A DNA stretch of 64,000 bases from contig NC_134843.1 in NCBI RefSeq assembly GCF_965363235.1, positions 87,391,795-87,455,794 of the forward strand, in the 5' to 3' direction. Made by a program: the position numbers and the translations under genes. Origin of the DNA: Mytilus galloprovincialis. Its lineage: Eukaryota; Mollusca; Bivalvia; Mytilida; Mytilidae. A model generated the notes under the pieces. The model was not told the DNA's origin. It saw nothing but the letters and a program-made list of their open reading frames with translations, and searched no databases. Below are positions 45,894 to 58,000 of this stretch, piece after piece (the first letter of the stretch is position 1; every line of letters begins with the position of its first letter).

Positions 45894-46160
45894 CATGTAC
45901 TGTAGTACGCCGCTAGATTAAAACTGACGTGGAAAGGTAACACATGCCCACCGAAAGCTCTTTTTTTGAGAGCCCAGGTGGTCGTGTGGTCTAGCGGGAC
46001 GGCTGCAGTGCAGGCGATTTGGTGTCACGATATCACAGTAGCATGGTTCGAATACATTAACAATTCTTTTATGTCAGTCAAATTAGTACTTACCACTTTG
46101 CACAGCAAATGATCCAATAAGGACTAAAGCCACCAACACTGCGACACTGATATTATTCAT
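42967..46160 (-). CDS. Copy 4: cationic Gly/Tyr/Arg-rich secreted peptide
   Basis: Minus-strand exons 46160-46094 (67 nt), 45464-45454 (11 nt) and 43101-42967 (135 nt with stop) make a 70-residue precursor. Exon 1 gives MNNIS then VAVLVALVLIGSFAVQS, a signal peptide. The microexon gives DAAD. Exon 3 gives 44 residues, from YYGPNYGPPRRYGGG to GRWGRKYY, with 8 Arg, 3 Lys, 3 Trp and no acidic residue. All junctions are GT-AG with TTTCAG or TTTTAG acceptors. Introns are 629 and 2352 bp. Intron 2 holds a Harbinger-like element with another element nested in it, and intron 1 a tRNA-derived SINE about 40 bp from the donor. Copy 4 is the intact counterpart of pseudogene copy 3. Secreted and basic; antimicrobial role inferred only. 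Confidence 0.87.
43829..45298. mobile_element. PIF/Harbinger-like non-autonomous element in intron 2 of copy 4
   Basis: Inverted ends GGCCACACCAATTTAATTTC (43832) and, read inwards from 45295, GGCCACACCAATTTAATTCC are flanked by TAA on both sides (43829-43831, 45296-45298). Homologous intron sequence in copy 3 (19095-19130) runs through without the element, with a single TTA at 19108-19110, so the duplication is verified by an empty site. A 3-bp TWA duplication and ends starting GG fit PIF/Harbinger (family knowledge). No transposase is encoded. Confidence 0.88.
44143..44575. mobile_element. Nested inverted-repeat element
   Basis: CAGGTTGGGAACAACCCCCT at 44148 and its inverse AGGATTGTTCCCAACCTG ending at 44570 form the ends; ATAAT flanks both sides (44143-44147, 44571-44575). 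The 423-bp body contains no gene. It lies inside the Harbinger-like element, so it inserted later. Confidence 0.75.
45834..45892. repeat. (AT)n microsatellite
   Basis: About 28 AT dinucleotides, within intron 1 of copy 4. Confidence 0.98.
45893..46056 (+). mobile_element. tRNA-derived SINE fragment in intron 1 of copy 4
   Basis: 45970-46056 reads as a tRNA-like RNA polymerase III promoter: TGGTCTAGCGGGACGG corresponds to the A box and GGTTCGAATAC to the B box, about 60 bp apart, preceded by GCCCAGGTGG. The upstream CGCCGCTAGATTAAAACTGA block belongs to the same unit. The homologous intron of copy 3 lacks it. It ends about 38 bp from the splice donor and runs antisense to the gene. It is a SINE rather than a tRNA gene, since the 3' acceptor arm does not pair. 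Confidence 0.7.
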
Positions 46161-46239
46161 TGTTTTATATTCAAACTATTTGAAGAAAGGAGCTGATTAC
46201 TGAGAATTGTCCTTTATTCTTATTGACAATTGTCTTAGC

Positions 46240-46327
46240 TTTATATATACTTTGTTTAATCAACTCACTGCAGATATGCTAATCAAGAGGAAAAAATTAT
46301 CACACACATGTTCCTGAAACAATAAGA
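46240..46327 (-). promoter_or_regulatory. Core promoter of copy 4 (TATA plus conserved upstream box)
   Basis: TATATATAAA on the gene strand at 46249-46240, and the box TCTTATTGTTTCAGGAACAT plus GTGTGTGATAATTT at 46327-46294, 45 bp above it. Identical spacing to copies 2, 3 and 5. Confidence 0.72.
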
Positions 46328-46559
46328 TTAAATTTAAAATACAAATGTCAGTGCATGGCATAAATTGTATACATTGTCACATTATATGCAAGAATGAAAA
46401 TTGAAAGGAAGTATTCCAAGAAATGTAAATTATTTCATCATCTGATTTATTTAAAAGAAAAATATAGTTGAAATAAATGTTTTTTAAACAAACGCAATGC
46501 AGTTAAAGAACATTACTTGGCTTCATGAACCTTTTGGGTGTTATCAATAGAACAAAGTT

Positions 46560-47100
46560 CATAAAAAACTAGATTTTTCAAAGCGACACGAATGACCCAT
46601 CGCAAAAAAATGAAAATTTTGCAATTTCAATAACACATGTGGACACAAACATGATAGTAGTCTCACATATCAAAAATCAGCTCAAAATCTGGAGGCGTAT
46701 AGAAAAGAAGTCTGTATAACTGTGATTTTCAACAATTTATCAAAGTCCATAGCCCGTAAATTCGGCAAAAATTAGTGGAGCGGAACAAAACTTAAACTTG
46801 ATCTGTTACTCATCTTGTTTAACTTACATGCCAAAAATCTTCCCAACTTCTGAAAGCGTTTAGAAAAGAGTGTGTATAACTGGGATTTTCAACAATTTCT
46901 CAAAGTCCATAGCCCGTAATTTAAGCAAAAAATAGTGGAGCGGAAAGAAACTTAAACTTGATCTTTGACTCATTATGGTTAACTGACATACCAAAAATCA
47001 TTTCAATATCTGAAGGCGTTTAGAAAAAAAAACTCTGTTTAATGGTTTATTGCGGAATGACGGAATGACGGAATTACGAAATTTCGGAATTTTTGTCATG
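46560..47100. repeat. Inserted repeat with ~160-bp tandem units
   Basis: A block containing CAACAATTTATCAAAGTCCA, TAGTGGAGCGGAACAAAACT and TTTAGAAAAGAGTGTGTATA recurs about 2.5 times. The corresponding left-arm sequence (around 17.1-17.2 kb) lacks it, so it is an arm-specific insertion ending in TGACGGAATGACGGAATTAC. Confidence 0.7.
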
Positions 47101-47389
47101 ACAAGTGTGTACTGGAGACCTTTGAAAATATGTTATAACAGACGAACAAACTATTTTAGACGTTTTCCGAAAAGATCGTTGAAAAACGATTGAAATATTT
47201 CTATGTTGTTCCTGATAAGTTCAATAACAAGAAATTCAAATATTTTCCCTCTTCGTTGATATACTTTGCATTATACAAATATAAACATTTATAAAGCATT
47301 TAAGACGTGAAATCAGAAAATGAGTCATTTTCCGTACAACATTTGCAAGACAATTTTTGTTTTGATAAACAGTAACAATATCAAAATAG

Positions 47390-49007
47390 TGTCTGACCTA
47401 TTCAGTTATTCGAAAAAAAGAAAGTTAAACAATTCAGTTGTTCAAAATAGAATAAATCTGACCTATTCAGTTATTTAAAACACACAAGAGTTAAAGTATT
47501 CAGTTGTTCAAAATAGAAAAAAAAACTGAACTTTTCAGTTATTCAAAACATAAGAAAGTTAAACTATTCCGCTGTTCAAAATAGAAGAAACCTGACCTAT
47601 TCAGTTATTCGAAACAAAAGGAAGTGAAACTATTTAGTGGTTCAAATAAAAGAAACCTGACCTATTCAGTTATTCAAAATAAGAAAAAAATGACTTATTC
47701 AGTTATTCAAAATAAAAGAAAGTTTAACTATTGAGTTGTTTAAAATAGAAGAAAACTTATCTTTTCAGTTATTCAAAAAAGAAAAAATGACTTATTCAGT
47801 TATCTAAAATGAAAGAAAGTTTAACTATTCAGTTGTTTAAAATAAAAGACATTACCCTTTTCAGTTATTCAAAATAAAAGAAAGTTAAAATGTTCAGTTG
47901 TTGAAAATAGAAGAAATCTGACCTATTTAGTTATTCAAAATAAAAGAAAGTTACACTACTCAGTTGTTCAAAAGAAAGAAACCTGATCTATTCAGTTATT
48001 CAAAATAGAAAAAAAAATAACTATTCAGTTGTTCAAAAAGAAAGAGACCTGATCTATTCAGTTATTCAAAATAAAAGAAAGTTAAACTATTCAGTTGTTT
48101 AAAATAGAAGAAATCTGCCCTATTCAGTTATTCAAAATCAAAGAAAGTAAAAATGTTCAGTTGTCAAAAATAGGAGAAACCTGATCTATTCAGTTATTCA
48201 AAATAGAAACAATGACTTATTCAGTTATTCAAAATGAAAGAAAACTAAACTATTCAGTTGTTTAAAATAAAAGTAAGTTAAACTATTCAGTTGTTAAAAG
48301 CAGAAGAAATCTGACCAATTCAGTTATTCAAAATAAAAGAAAGTACACATGTTCAGTTGTTAAAAATAGGAGAAAACCTGATCTATTTAGTTATTCAAAA
48401 TAAAAGAAAGTTTAAATATTCAGTGGTTCAAAAAGAAAGAAAGTTTAAATATTCAGTGGTTCAAAATAAAAGAAACCTGATCTATTCAGTTATTCAAAAT
48501 AAAAGAAAACTGATTTATTCAGTTATTCAAAATAGAAAAAATGACTTATTCAGTTATTCAAAATAAAAGAAAGCTAAACTATTCAGTTGTTTAAAATAAA
48601 AGAAAGTCCACTATTTAATTGTTTAAAAAAAAGAAACCTGGTCTATTCAGTTATTCAAAATAGAAAAAAAAATGACTTTTTCAGAAATAAAAGAAAGTTA
48701 AAATGTTCAGTTGTTAAAAATAGGAGAAACCTCATCTATTTAGTTATTAAAAAAAAAGAGAGAGTTAAACTATTCAGTTGTTCAAAATAGATGATATCTG
48801 ACGTATTCAGTTATTCAAAATAAAAGAAAATTAAAATGTTGAGCTATTCAAAATAGAAAAAACCTAACCTATTCAGTTATTCAAAACAAAAGAAAGTTAA
48901 AATGGTCAGTTGTTTAAAATAGAAGAAACCTGATCTATTAAGTTATTCGAAAAAAAGAAAGTTAAACTATTCAGTTTCTCAAAATAAAAGAAACCTGACC
49001 TATTCAG
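47390..49007 (+). repeat. Minisatellite array, 33-bp A/B units (right arm, part 1)
   Basis: Tandem alternation of unit A, TTCAGTTATTCAAAATAAAA plus GAAAGTTAAACTA, and unit B, TTCAGTTGTTCAAAATAGAA plus GAAACCTGACCTA; each is 33 bp, giving a 66-bp higher-order period, with many point variants. Because 66 is a multiple of three, runs of open frame appear; they are not genes. Confidence 0.9.
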
Positions 49008-51776
49008 TTAAAGACCAAACAGCCTATTCATTTCTATCAGTGATTTTTCCTTCAAATTTTGTGTGAAGGTGTTGCATGATTTGAGGAACAAAATATGATG
49101 AAGAAAATTGGGGGTCATTGACTTACTTTTGTCACTATAGCAACCTCAGTTTCGTGTTTTCCCGAATATTTACATAATATTTGCTTGTTATCTAAACACT
49201 CAAAAAAATGCTTTATATCAAACCTACAAGCATAATTCTTGTTTCACGTTAAACAGTAGATTTGTATCTTTCAAATACAGGTTCAGGAGTTTAAGGCTTA
49301 TATTGATTTGATTTTTAAAAATATGATTTATTTCATTCCCGCAAAAAATTAAACGTAAAACTAAAAAACGTTTCCAGGTTAAAAAATATCTACCAGTGAT
49401 TTCTGCATAAAAATTTAAAAAAGGAAAGTGCCATATGTACTCCTCAGAACAAAGCAAAAAAAGTGTATGTCACCGACCTTTCAAAAAAGTTATGAGTAAT
49501 TTTCATGCTTTTTTCTCGTTCGTTTTGAAGAAAAGAGTTGTCTTTCTTCAGAACATTGCATTTGACGTCATAGTACAAACTTTCCTTGCTGGCGCTCTAT
49601 TTGAAAAAAAAATCGAAATTGGACGTTTGAAACCCACATTTAAATATCCAAGAATAACAACTATATTCACCTACTTTATTATCCGGTAATACTAGAGATT
49701 AAGCATGTATCAGTTTCAGATCTTTATGATGTTGTTGCTGCACAATATAAACCTTCAGAAACATCATCCGTCGGAATGGAAAATTGTTTCAATAACCTTT
49801 CATGCCGCTTTTGTATAGAAAGTCTGTTTTTGTCCTCTGTCCCACATAAGCAAAATTATTGAAAATAAAAAATAAGAAATGAAAGATGGCACTGGGTAAC
49901 TTACAGAGTATTTGACTATACCAGCCTATAGGTGTGCTTGTTTCTTTTTCGCGTCAATTTAAGAAGTTTGCTGTAACGAACTCATTCGGTACTGTTGAAA
50001 GACGGACATGCAAAAGCATGGACGCAGTTCTTTATGCCATTATTTTCCCGACTAAGACGAATGTTTAGAAATTATTGCATCGAGTTAGTGAATTCATTAT
50101 TTTTGAATACTTAAGATATAAGGAAATTGAAATTAAAGGTATAATATATGAATGAAAGTTTTGATTCTAAAACGTTATACGTACAGCTATCTTTAAATGC
50201 AATCCTTTTATTACTACCTCATGTGTTTTCAATAAACGAGACAGTAAATATAAAATACAAAAAGTGTTTGATTCAAAAATTAATTCAGAAATAATTTTCC
50301 GTTGAAAACTATAAACTTTCAGTAAGATTTCTCCAACAGGATAAAATATAATAAATCTAAATTGCTCAATTTGAAAATTAAAACAAAGAAAAGGTTGTTG
50401 GCGGCATTGAAAATCGTAATTTATTTTCAATCTTTCCGGTCACAGTTGTAGCTAAATGAAAGGGAGCGATTTTATGCAAGATATTATTCTTGGAACAATT
50501 GTTTTTGTCATAAGTTAAATTTACAACAACTTAGTTTTAAACACTGAACATTTTAATTAACATTCGCTGAGTATTTGTTTTATTAATATGTTTTGCCTTA
50601 CAGCTAATTCCCGAATGCATGTAGGGTAAAACTTTGGTTGGCTTCCTTGCTTTGCTTGTATTAATGTTTACTCAAGCTGTAATTAAGATTGACATCTTCA
50701 TATAAAGGTATGTAAACCTGTTCATATGCTATTTAATTTAATTGGACGTTATCAAAATATAATTATACAAAATATACAAACAAAGCAAGCAGGCAAACCA
50801 AAGTGTTGATCTACATACATTAGGAAATTAGCTGTAAGTTTCAGTGAGATTAGACGATATGTTTATCAGTTCTCCTTAAGACAATTTGAAATGAAACAAA
50901 TGACAAACAAAAATGACCCTTTGTCATCATTTTATTTTTACTATAAGATTTTGTCAAATAAGCAGTATAAATAAATTGTGACTTCATTGCATGATCGGAC
51001 ATTATTTTACGAGAATCATCCAGACATCAATTACATACATGCACATGTTGCCAGTATGTCAAAACTTTGAGGAATAATTGATTATCGGCCTAACCTTGTG
51101 AATACTCAATTTTTGAAATTTTTGAAAAATTGACACTAAAATTAGAAGGATCATTGCATAAGGAACATTTTTACTAAGTTTTAAGTTGATATGACGTCAA
51201 CTTCGTTAAAATCTATCTTGACCAAAAACTGTAACCAAAAACTTTTACCTGAAGCGGGACAGACGGGTGAACGAATGCACAGACCAGAAAACATAATGCC
51301 CATAAATCGGGCATAAAAATAACTTTCACCTAACATGTACACAATCGGCGCAAACGAAAGACAAAATGTACGCAAATGAAAAAGAAAAATAATGAAATGC
51401 AGATCCACGATCATCATCATGGCAAATATAGGACAAAATCTACTCATGTGAAAGAATAAAAAAATGAAATGCAGAACGGCGCAAATGCAAAAACTCGGGA
51501 TCAAAATTTATATTTTATTATTGTTATTAGAACGAAGGTTAAATATAGTGTAGTATCTTATGTGTCCATTTGTGTTAAATTTCAACAGGATATTAAAGTA
51601 GCGCAACGCATAATAGTTCCTACGTAGCGTACACCATGTTGGAATCCGTGAAAAACGCGAAATAGGACGTTATAATTTGACTTTTTTCATTGCTAGAAAC
51701 AACGTCATAGAGCTTTCAAGTCACTACCAAGTTGCGTTAGCTCATGCGCATTAACAATAGGCTGTTTGGTTTTTAA
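49008..51776. mobile_element. TTAA-flanked 2.76-kb element inserted in the minisatellite
   Basis: Inverted ends AGACCAAACAGCCTATT (49012) and AATAGGCTGTTTGGTTT (ending 51772) are bordered by TTAA at 49008-49011 and 51773-51776. Removing it joins TATTCAG-TTAA-TTGAAACAAA, which matches the array unit CAGTTAATCGAAACAAAAG at 52107-52125. This is a precise insertion with piggyBac-type target choice. No transposase frame is seen; 49435-49689 is open but unrecognised. Near 51250-51480 there are short direct repeats with CAAATGAAAAAG-like units. Confidence 0.85.
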
Positions 51777-53030
51777 TTGAAACAAAAGACAATCAAAATC
51801 ATCAGTTGTTCAAAAAAGAAAAAAAAAACTGACCTATTCAATCATTTAAAACAAAAGAAAGTTAAACTATTCAGTTGTTCAAAATAGAAAAAAAACTGAC
51901 CTATTTAGCTATTCAAAATAAAAGAAAGTAAAATTATTCTGTTGTTCAAAAAAGACGAAACCTGGCCTATTCAGTTATTCTAAATAAAAGAAAGTTAAAC
52001 TATTCAGTTGTTTAAAATAGAAGAAGTCTGACCTATTCAGTTATTCAAAACACAAGAGAGTTAAATTATTCTGTTGTTCAAAATAGAAAAAAAACCTGAA
52101 CTATTCAGTTAATCGAAACAAAAGCAAGTTAAACTATTCCTTTGTTCAAAATATAATAAAACCTGAACTATTCGGTTATTAGAAACATAAGAAAGTTAAA
52201 CTATTCCTTTGTTCAAAATAGAAGAAAGCTGAACTATTCACTTATTCGAAACAGGAGACAGTTAAACTATTCCGTTGTTCACAATAGAAGAAACCTGAAC
52301 TATTCAGTTATTCAAATAAAAGAAAGTTGAACTATTCCATTGTTCAAAATAGAAGAAACCTGACCTATTTAGTCATTCAAAACAAAAGAAAGTTAAACTA
52401 TTCAGTTGTTCAAAATAGAAAAAAACCTGAACTATTCGGTTATTAGAAACATAAGAAAGTTAAACTATTCCTTTGTTCAAAATAGAAGAAACCTGAACTA
52501 TCCAGTTATTCAAAATAAAAGAAAGTTAAACTATTCCGTTGTTCAAAATAGAAGAAACCTGAACTATTCAGTTATTCGAAACAAAAGAAAGTTAAACTAT
52601 TCAGTTGTGCAAAATAGAAGAAACCTAAACTATCCAGTTATTCAAAATAAAAGAAAGTAAAAATATTCAGTTATTCAAAATAGAAGAAAACTGAACTATT
52701 CAGTTATTGGAAACAAAAGAAAGTTAAACTATTTCGTTGTTCAAAATAGAAGAAAACTGAACTATCCAGTTATTCAAAATAAAAGAAAGTAAAAATATTA
52801 AGTTATTCAAAATGGAAGAAACCTGACCTTTTCAGTGTTTCGAAATTGAATAAAGTTAAACTATTCAGTTGTTCAAAATAGAAGAAACCTGACCTATTCA
52901 GTTGTTCAAAATAGAAGAAACCTGACCTATTCAGTTATTCAAAACAAAAGAAAGTTATACTATTTAGTTGTTCAAAATAGAAGAAAACTGACCGCGTCAG
53001 TTATTCAAAATAAAAGAAAGCTTATTTAAA
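51777..53030 (+). repeat. Minisatellite array, 33-bp A/B units (right arm, part 2)
   Basis: Continuation of the array at 47390-49007 on the other side of the TTAA element, with the same alternating 33-bp units. It ends near 53030, beyond which sequence matches the left arm at 15.1-15.35 kb. Confidence 0.9.
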
Positions 53031-54924
53031 AATTCAACAAGGGGTAAGGCTATAACACGAGATAATGTTTAGTACAAGAACTTTTGACGTTTTTGTGGAT
53101 AAACATGAAAACATATGATTGAATTATTTATATTTCGTTTCTTATGGGCTATAAAACAACAACAAAAATGTCCCTCTATGCTGTTTCAAAATACGTATCT
53201 GAAAAAATTTCAAAACATCTAGATGGAAAAGAGTTTACCTTAATTCACCTTTCTATACAAAAATCTTCACAACTGCTTTCTTTTTTGAAAATATTTAGAT
53301 GTTTGATGTCTTTTCGAGTTTGGTTACACATGGTTGCTGATGCATGTGTAGCATGCGACACTCATATTGAAATTTATTTGATTCAAGGTTTTGTTAAGTT
53401 ATCTTAATTTGTGTCTTTTTTTAAATTAACTGATCAATTCGATGGATAATTTTTTAGGTTTTTTGTTTAAATCGCTACTTTCTGACATTTTTGTTTTAAC
53501 GAAGGCAATTTGGTATGTTCTTTTTTTTTAAATCAGGGGAAATCTGTGTAAAATATAAAACTATGGAAATGTAGTATTGTTGCCAATTAAAAAGCTACCA
53601 ATCAAAGTTTAAATGTATTGAACGGAATTAATTAATTAAAGGCTACAAAAAGGCTCAAAACTCATGCTTCATAGTCAGCTTTAATATACCCCGACATTAA
53701 AATTCTATTATCTTTAGTATCAACATGTGAAATGGAAAGACCTTCAACTTTTGTCAAAACAAATATTTTTCATTTTTTTCATTTTTATCTTAACTTTATT
53801 TTCCTAAGAAAATTCTTTGGGTAAACTTTTGCCATTTCGTTAAGAGAAAAAAATTAAAGCTGGGCGACAACAACAGGCACAACGGATGGAATTTGATATC
53901 CTTTTGGCGCGGCTCGGCACTTATGTACCCCTCGAATGTTTTGTTGTGCTTTGGTGCACTTTTTGTATTTCTGTCTTTAATTTTGCCTATGAGCTTTGTC
54001 TATATGGCATTTTGTTTTCTTTTTTGACATTTTTGTTTGTTTTCATATTAGTATTATAGCTCAATGTTGACTATGTGTTGACTTATATACCCCCATTATG
54101 CCTGTTTGTTTTGTTTCCAATTGTCAATATTTCGGAATTCTTTCATACAAGTCAGAGGTTATCTAGTAATCAAAAGTAAATAATTTAATAAAGCTTCTCT
54201 AATAAGATAAGCTTCTATCTTAATATAACACTGACGATATTGTCCTATTCAAAAGTAAAAAGCTCCGATTATCTGAAATCGGTTATTAAACCGAAAATTT
54301 GATGTCGAATGGTAAACAAGGAGCAAAAATACCATTGATTACAATTATTTGTCTAATTGCAATAGTACTGTAACGTTTGACTCAACAGATAAAATCAACA
54401 TTTTGAAAAATTGCTCCTTTTTTGTTCTTATATAAGAAATTAATTCATGGTGAAGATTTGTGTAATAAAAAACAATTTCCATGAATGTTTTGTCTATTTT
54501 CCCGTCTTAAATGTTTTAAAATTAGTATTGTTGTATCACGAATGCTACAGCAGCGTAAATTGCAATTGTTTTCAGTGCTTAATTTTGAACCCATATAGTA
54601 CAAAAGTAATACAATTCATCTTTTATTTGAGCAAACGTCTACATTATGATATTTTTTACACTTTCAATTATCTCTCGATGTATGACTTAATCAACAGAAC
54701 AAACAATTTTTCTCACAGGACACACACACCCTTTTCCTTTTTTCTAATCGTGTGATTTTTAAATAAGTTTATTTTTTATTTTGAAGAAGTAGACAAAATA
54801 ATGTTCTGTAATTGCATTGCATTTTTTTTTTAGGAATTCCCCTGTTCAAATTGTCATTCTTGCAAATAATGTGACAAGGTAAACGGATTATGTAGTACAC
54901 TCCAATTTTTTATTTTAATTCTAA
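53031..54924. other. Intergenic region upstream of copy 5
   Basis: No gene seen. It is the mirror of 9.93-11.1 and 14.1-15.35 kb, including the empty site of the 3-kb element at 53826-53831. Confidence 0.6.
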
Positions 54925-55011
54925 TCTTATTGTAGCAGAAACATGTGTGTAATTATTTATTCGCTTGATGAACAATTCTGCAGTGACTTGATGGATCAAA
55001 GTATATATAAA
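54925..55011 (+). promoter_or_regulatory. Core promoter of copy 5 (TATA plus conserved upstream box)
   Basis: Upstream box TCTTATTGTAGCAGAAACAT plus GTGTGTAATTATTT at 54925-54958; TATATATAAA at 55002-55011, 44 bp below. The ATG is 80 bp below the TATA box, as in copy 2. Confidence 0.72.
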
Positions 55012-55090
55012 GTGCAGACAATTGTCAAATAAAACATAGGATATTTCTCAGTAACCAGCTTCTTCCTGCAAACAGTTTGAACAGAAAACT

Positions 55091-58000
55091 ATGAATAATA
55101 TCAGTGTCTCAGTGTTGTTAGTTTTAGTCCTCATTGGATCCTTTGCTGTGCAAAGTGGTAAGTAAAAGTTTATCTTGAAAATAGAATTGTTGAAAATATT
55201 TCTTTTTTCAAAGCCTTTTTTATAAATATTAAACAGAATGTTACATTTATTCTCTGTTTTTTAATTCTAGTAACTGCAAAATAATATGAAATCAGAATAT
55301 ATGAAATAAGTGTATCGCATTCAAAATAACGGCAGCAGAGCATAAAAGTCCGGGAATACTTAATATTAGTCATGTTTCCTACTATAACAGAGCAACTTTA
55401 ATAACACAATAGAAAAATGTGACTCTTCAAAAAGTTAATAATCTTGATTAATCTTAGCATCTGTATATTTAAAATACAAAGGCATTATTTGACTCAGGAA
55501 ATATAAATCTGCTAACGTAGTAACAAATAGGGTGAATCTGAAACGCTATCTGATTTATTATATCGCTATCTTCTCATTGAATATATAAACTCATCATATA
55601 TACCCGGATTAAATTTTGTATAAACGCCTGACGCGCGTTTTGTCTACAAAAGGTTCATCAGTGACGCTCGAATAAAAAACAGTTAAAAATCCCAAATAAA
55701 GTCTGAAGTTGTAAAGCATTGAAGACCAAAATAAATGTTTATTACATGTTTGTTTTTGTACTATTTATCTTTCATGGTAAATGAAGAAATAATATACAAG
55801 ACTTGCTAACACATTTATACGTTTCATATTTATTTTTTAATTGCTGATAAAGTTTCAGACATTCTAAACAAACTTTTAATTAAACATTATTGATCAATGC
55901 TTATGTTTTTGTTTTCAGATGCAGCTGCTGTAAGTTTTAAAGCATATTTTGTTCAACCATTTTTCATCCTCAAATATTTTTATCACCTGAACATGTGGCG
56001 GCATTCGAAACGTTTCAAAATAAAAAAAAAATACATAGCTCTATGAGTCGAAATTTTCAAAACATATCATAAGGGTTTATGAGCTACGGTTCTGTAGCCC
56101 TTTTCACAGAAAATCTTAAGTGTAAAATTTATCGTAAGTCTAAAAAAATCCTCAACAATGCAACTAAATATTTTTATCTGAAGATTAATTTTACACTTTT
56201 TTGTAGAAAGGCCTACAGAAGCTTTGTCCTTTATTTTTTTTAACAAATCGTTCGGTATTTGGTGCTGAATTACTTGTAACTGTGATATATGTTTCTATGT
56301 CAGTCGCTTTTCATCATCTCTAGCGGTATATATCGTTATCTAAATATTCGTTTAGGAATCTAATGTAATAGTTGACATGTATGTTTTGAAGTTCCCTCAA
56401 GTTTTATTAACTACTGTCTAAAGTGTGTGATTAGATTTTGTGAGGCTTTTTGATGTTCGCTAAACAATGAAATTGAGAATGGAAATTGGGAATGTGTCAA
56501 AGAGACAACAACTCGAGCATAGAGCAGACAACGGCAGAAGGTTACCAACAGGTCTTCAATGCAGCGAGAAATTCCTGCAACCGGAGGCGTACTTCAGTTT
56601 GCCCCTAAACAAATATATATATACTAGTTCAGTGATAATGCACGCCATACTTAACTCTGAATTGTACACAAGAAACTCAAATTAAAAATAATACATAATT
56701 AAAAGGCCAGAGGATCCTGATTTGGGACAGGTGCAAAAATGCGGCGGGGTTAAACATGTTTATGAGATCTCAACCATCCCCTATACCTCTAGCCAATGCC
56801 GAAAAGTAAACTCATTTCGATATTTGCTTTACCATTGTCTTCTTTAACGCACTTCATGGCTAAAATACTGAAAAATATTACACCCCAGTTCTATTGTTAT
56901 ACTTCATAGTTTCTATATTTGACGCAAATGTAAATTAAATAAATCTATTGTTACAAATAACAATGGATTTTGACGGCAGGGTGTGACGAGCGGGTTTCTG
57001 GAAACCCCTGCTTCTACATCCCGCAAACAAAGTCCATTGTTATTCAAAACAATAGAAATTAATCATTTTTTAAATAGCATAAACATAAAAAAACTAATAT
57101 TGTTCTCTACAAAACACATTTTAGGAAATTCAAAAAGCGAAAAAAAATATTAAGCATCTATTTCGAATACAAAAGTTTCCTTTGAATACTGCTTTGCTTT
57201 AAGGTAAAAAAAGTATTCAAGTTATATGTCTCTATTCTTAAGCATATAGATCTGGAAAAAACTGGAATTCTAACTCCCGGACCCCCTCCCCCCTTTTTCT
57301 CCAGTTTAATCTGTGGCCGTTGGTGTTCTGCGGGTTTTATTTAAACGATCAATGCATTTGAATGGTTGGGTCCGTCTCTATTGAGTTGGGAACCCTCCGC
57401 TTGATCAGCCCCTGATTGACTCAAAAAAGGAAGTTTCTAAATTTTAAATCTGTTTCTTTGTATTACGTTGGGTGTGTCTGGTAGTCTGTTTCGAATGCAG
57501 ACACACTCATCTTTTAGTATGTTCTATTATGGATATTTGTTTTTTTTTTCTCGAGTAGAGGTGGGGGGATGGGCTTTTTTTAATATAAAATTGTAAGATA
57601 TAACAGTTATACTATAGTTTACCTTTATTAAACGGATACAAGTTAGTACTTTAATTGGGTGGTAATATTGCCTTCATCTTTAGTGTCTTCCAACAAATTC
57701 AACGCCTGCCACAAATTTCGTCCGTCTTATATACGACCACATTAACAACTACATACAAGGATCATGATTTATTTCCGCTTTGTTTGTAATAAAAATACAC
57801 GAAAATGTCAACCTTGACCTGGTGATCCATATTAGCACATGGATTTAACGGGAATATACAAAACAGCAACTTCGACATTGGTAAAATATACTCACTTGTC
57901 AAAATTTGAACGAAGATAGCCTAAGAAAGGTTACAATTGGAGTTTCATGCAATACAGAATATTTCTTATAAATCATGGTTTGATATTGTCAATGATTAAG

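Noticed and set aside
45970-46056. Possible tRNA gene
   Set aside because: A and B boxes are present, but a matching acceptor stem and 3' end are not, and the unit continues into SINE-type sequence.
48357-48790. Open frames of 67-69 codons reading repeated YSVIQNKRK-like peptides (also 52406-52660)
   Set aside because: They are translations of the 33-bp minisatellite, whose length is a multiple of three; stops recur irregularly and no start or signal context is conserved.
51181-51504. 107-codon minus-strand frame rich in Phe and Cys
   Set aside because: It covers short direct repeats inside the TTAA-flanked element and has no recognisable domain; the hydrophobicity comes from AT-rich sequence.
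47390-53030. CRISPR-like look of regularly repeated short units
   Set aside because: There are no unique spacers between repeats; the units are contiguous, diverged tandem copies, and the genome is eukaryotic.
53144-53407. 87-codon frame, mirrored at 15122-15310
   Set aside because: The left-arm counterpart has frame changes and stops at different places, so selection for a protein is not supported.
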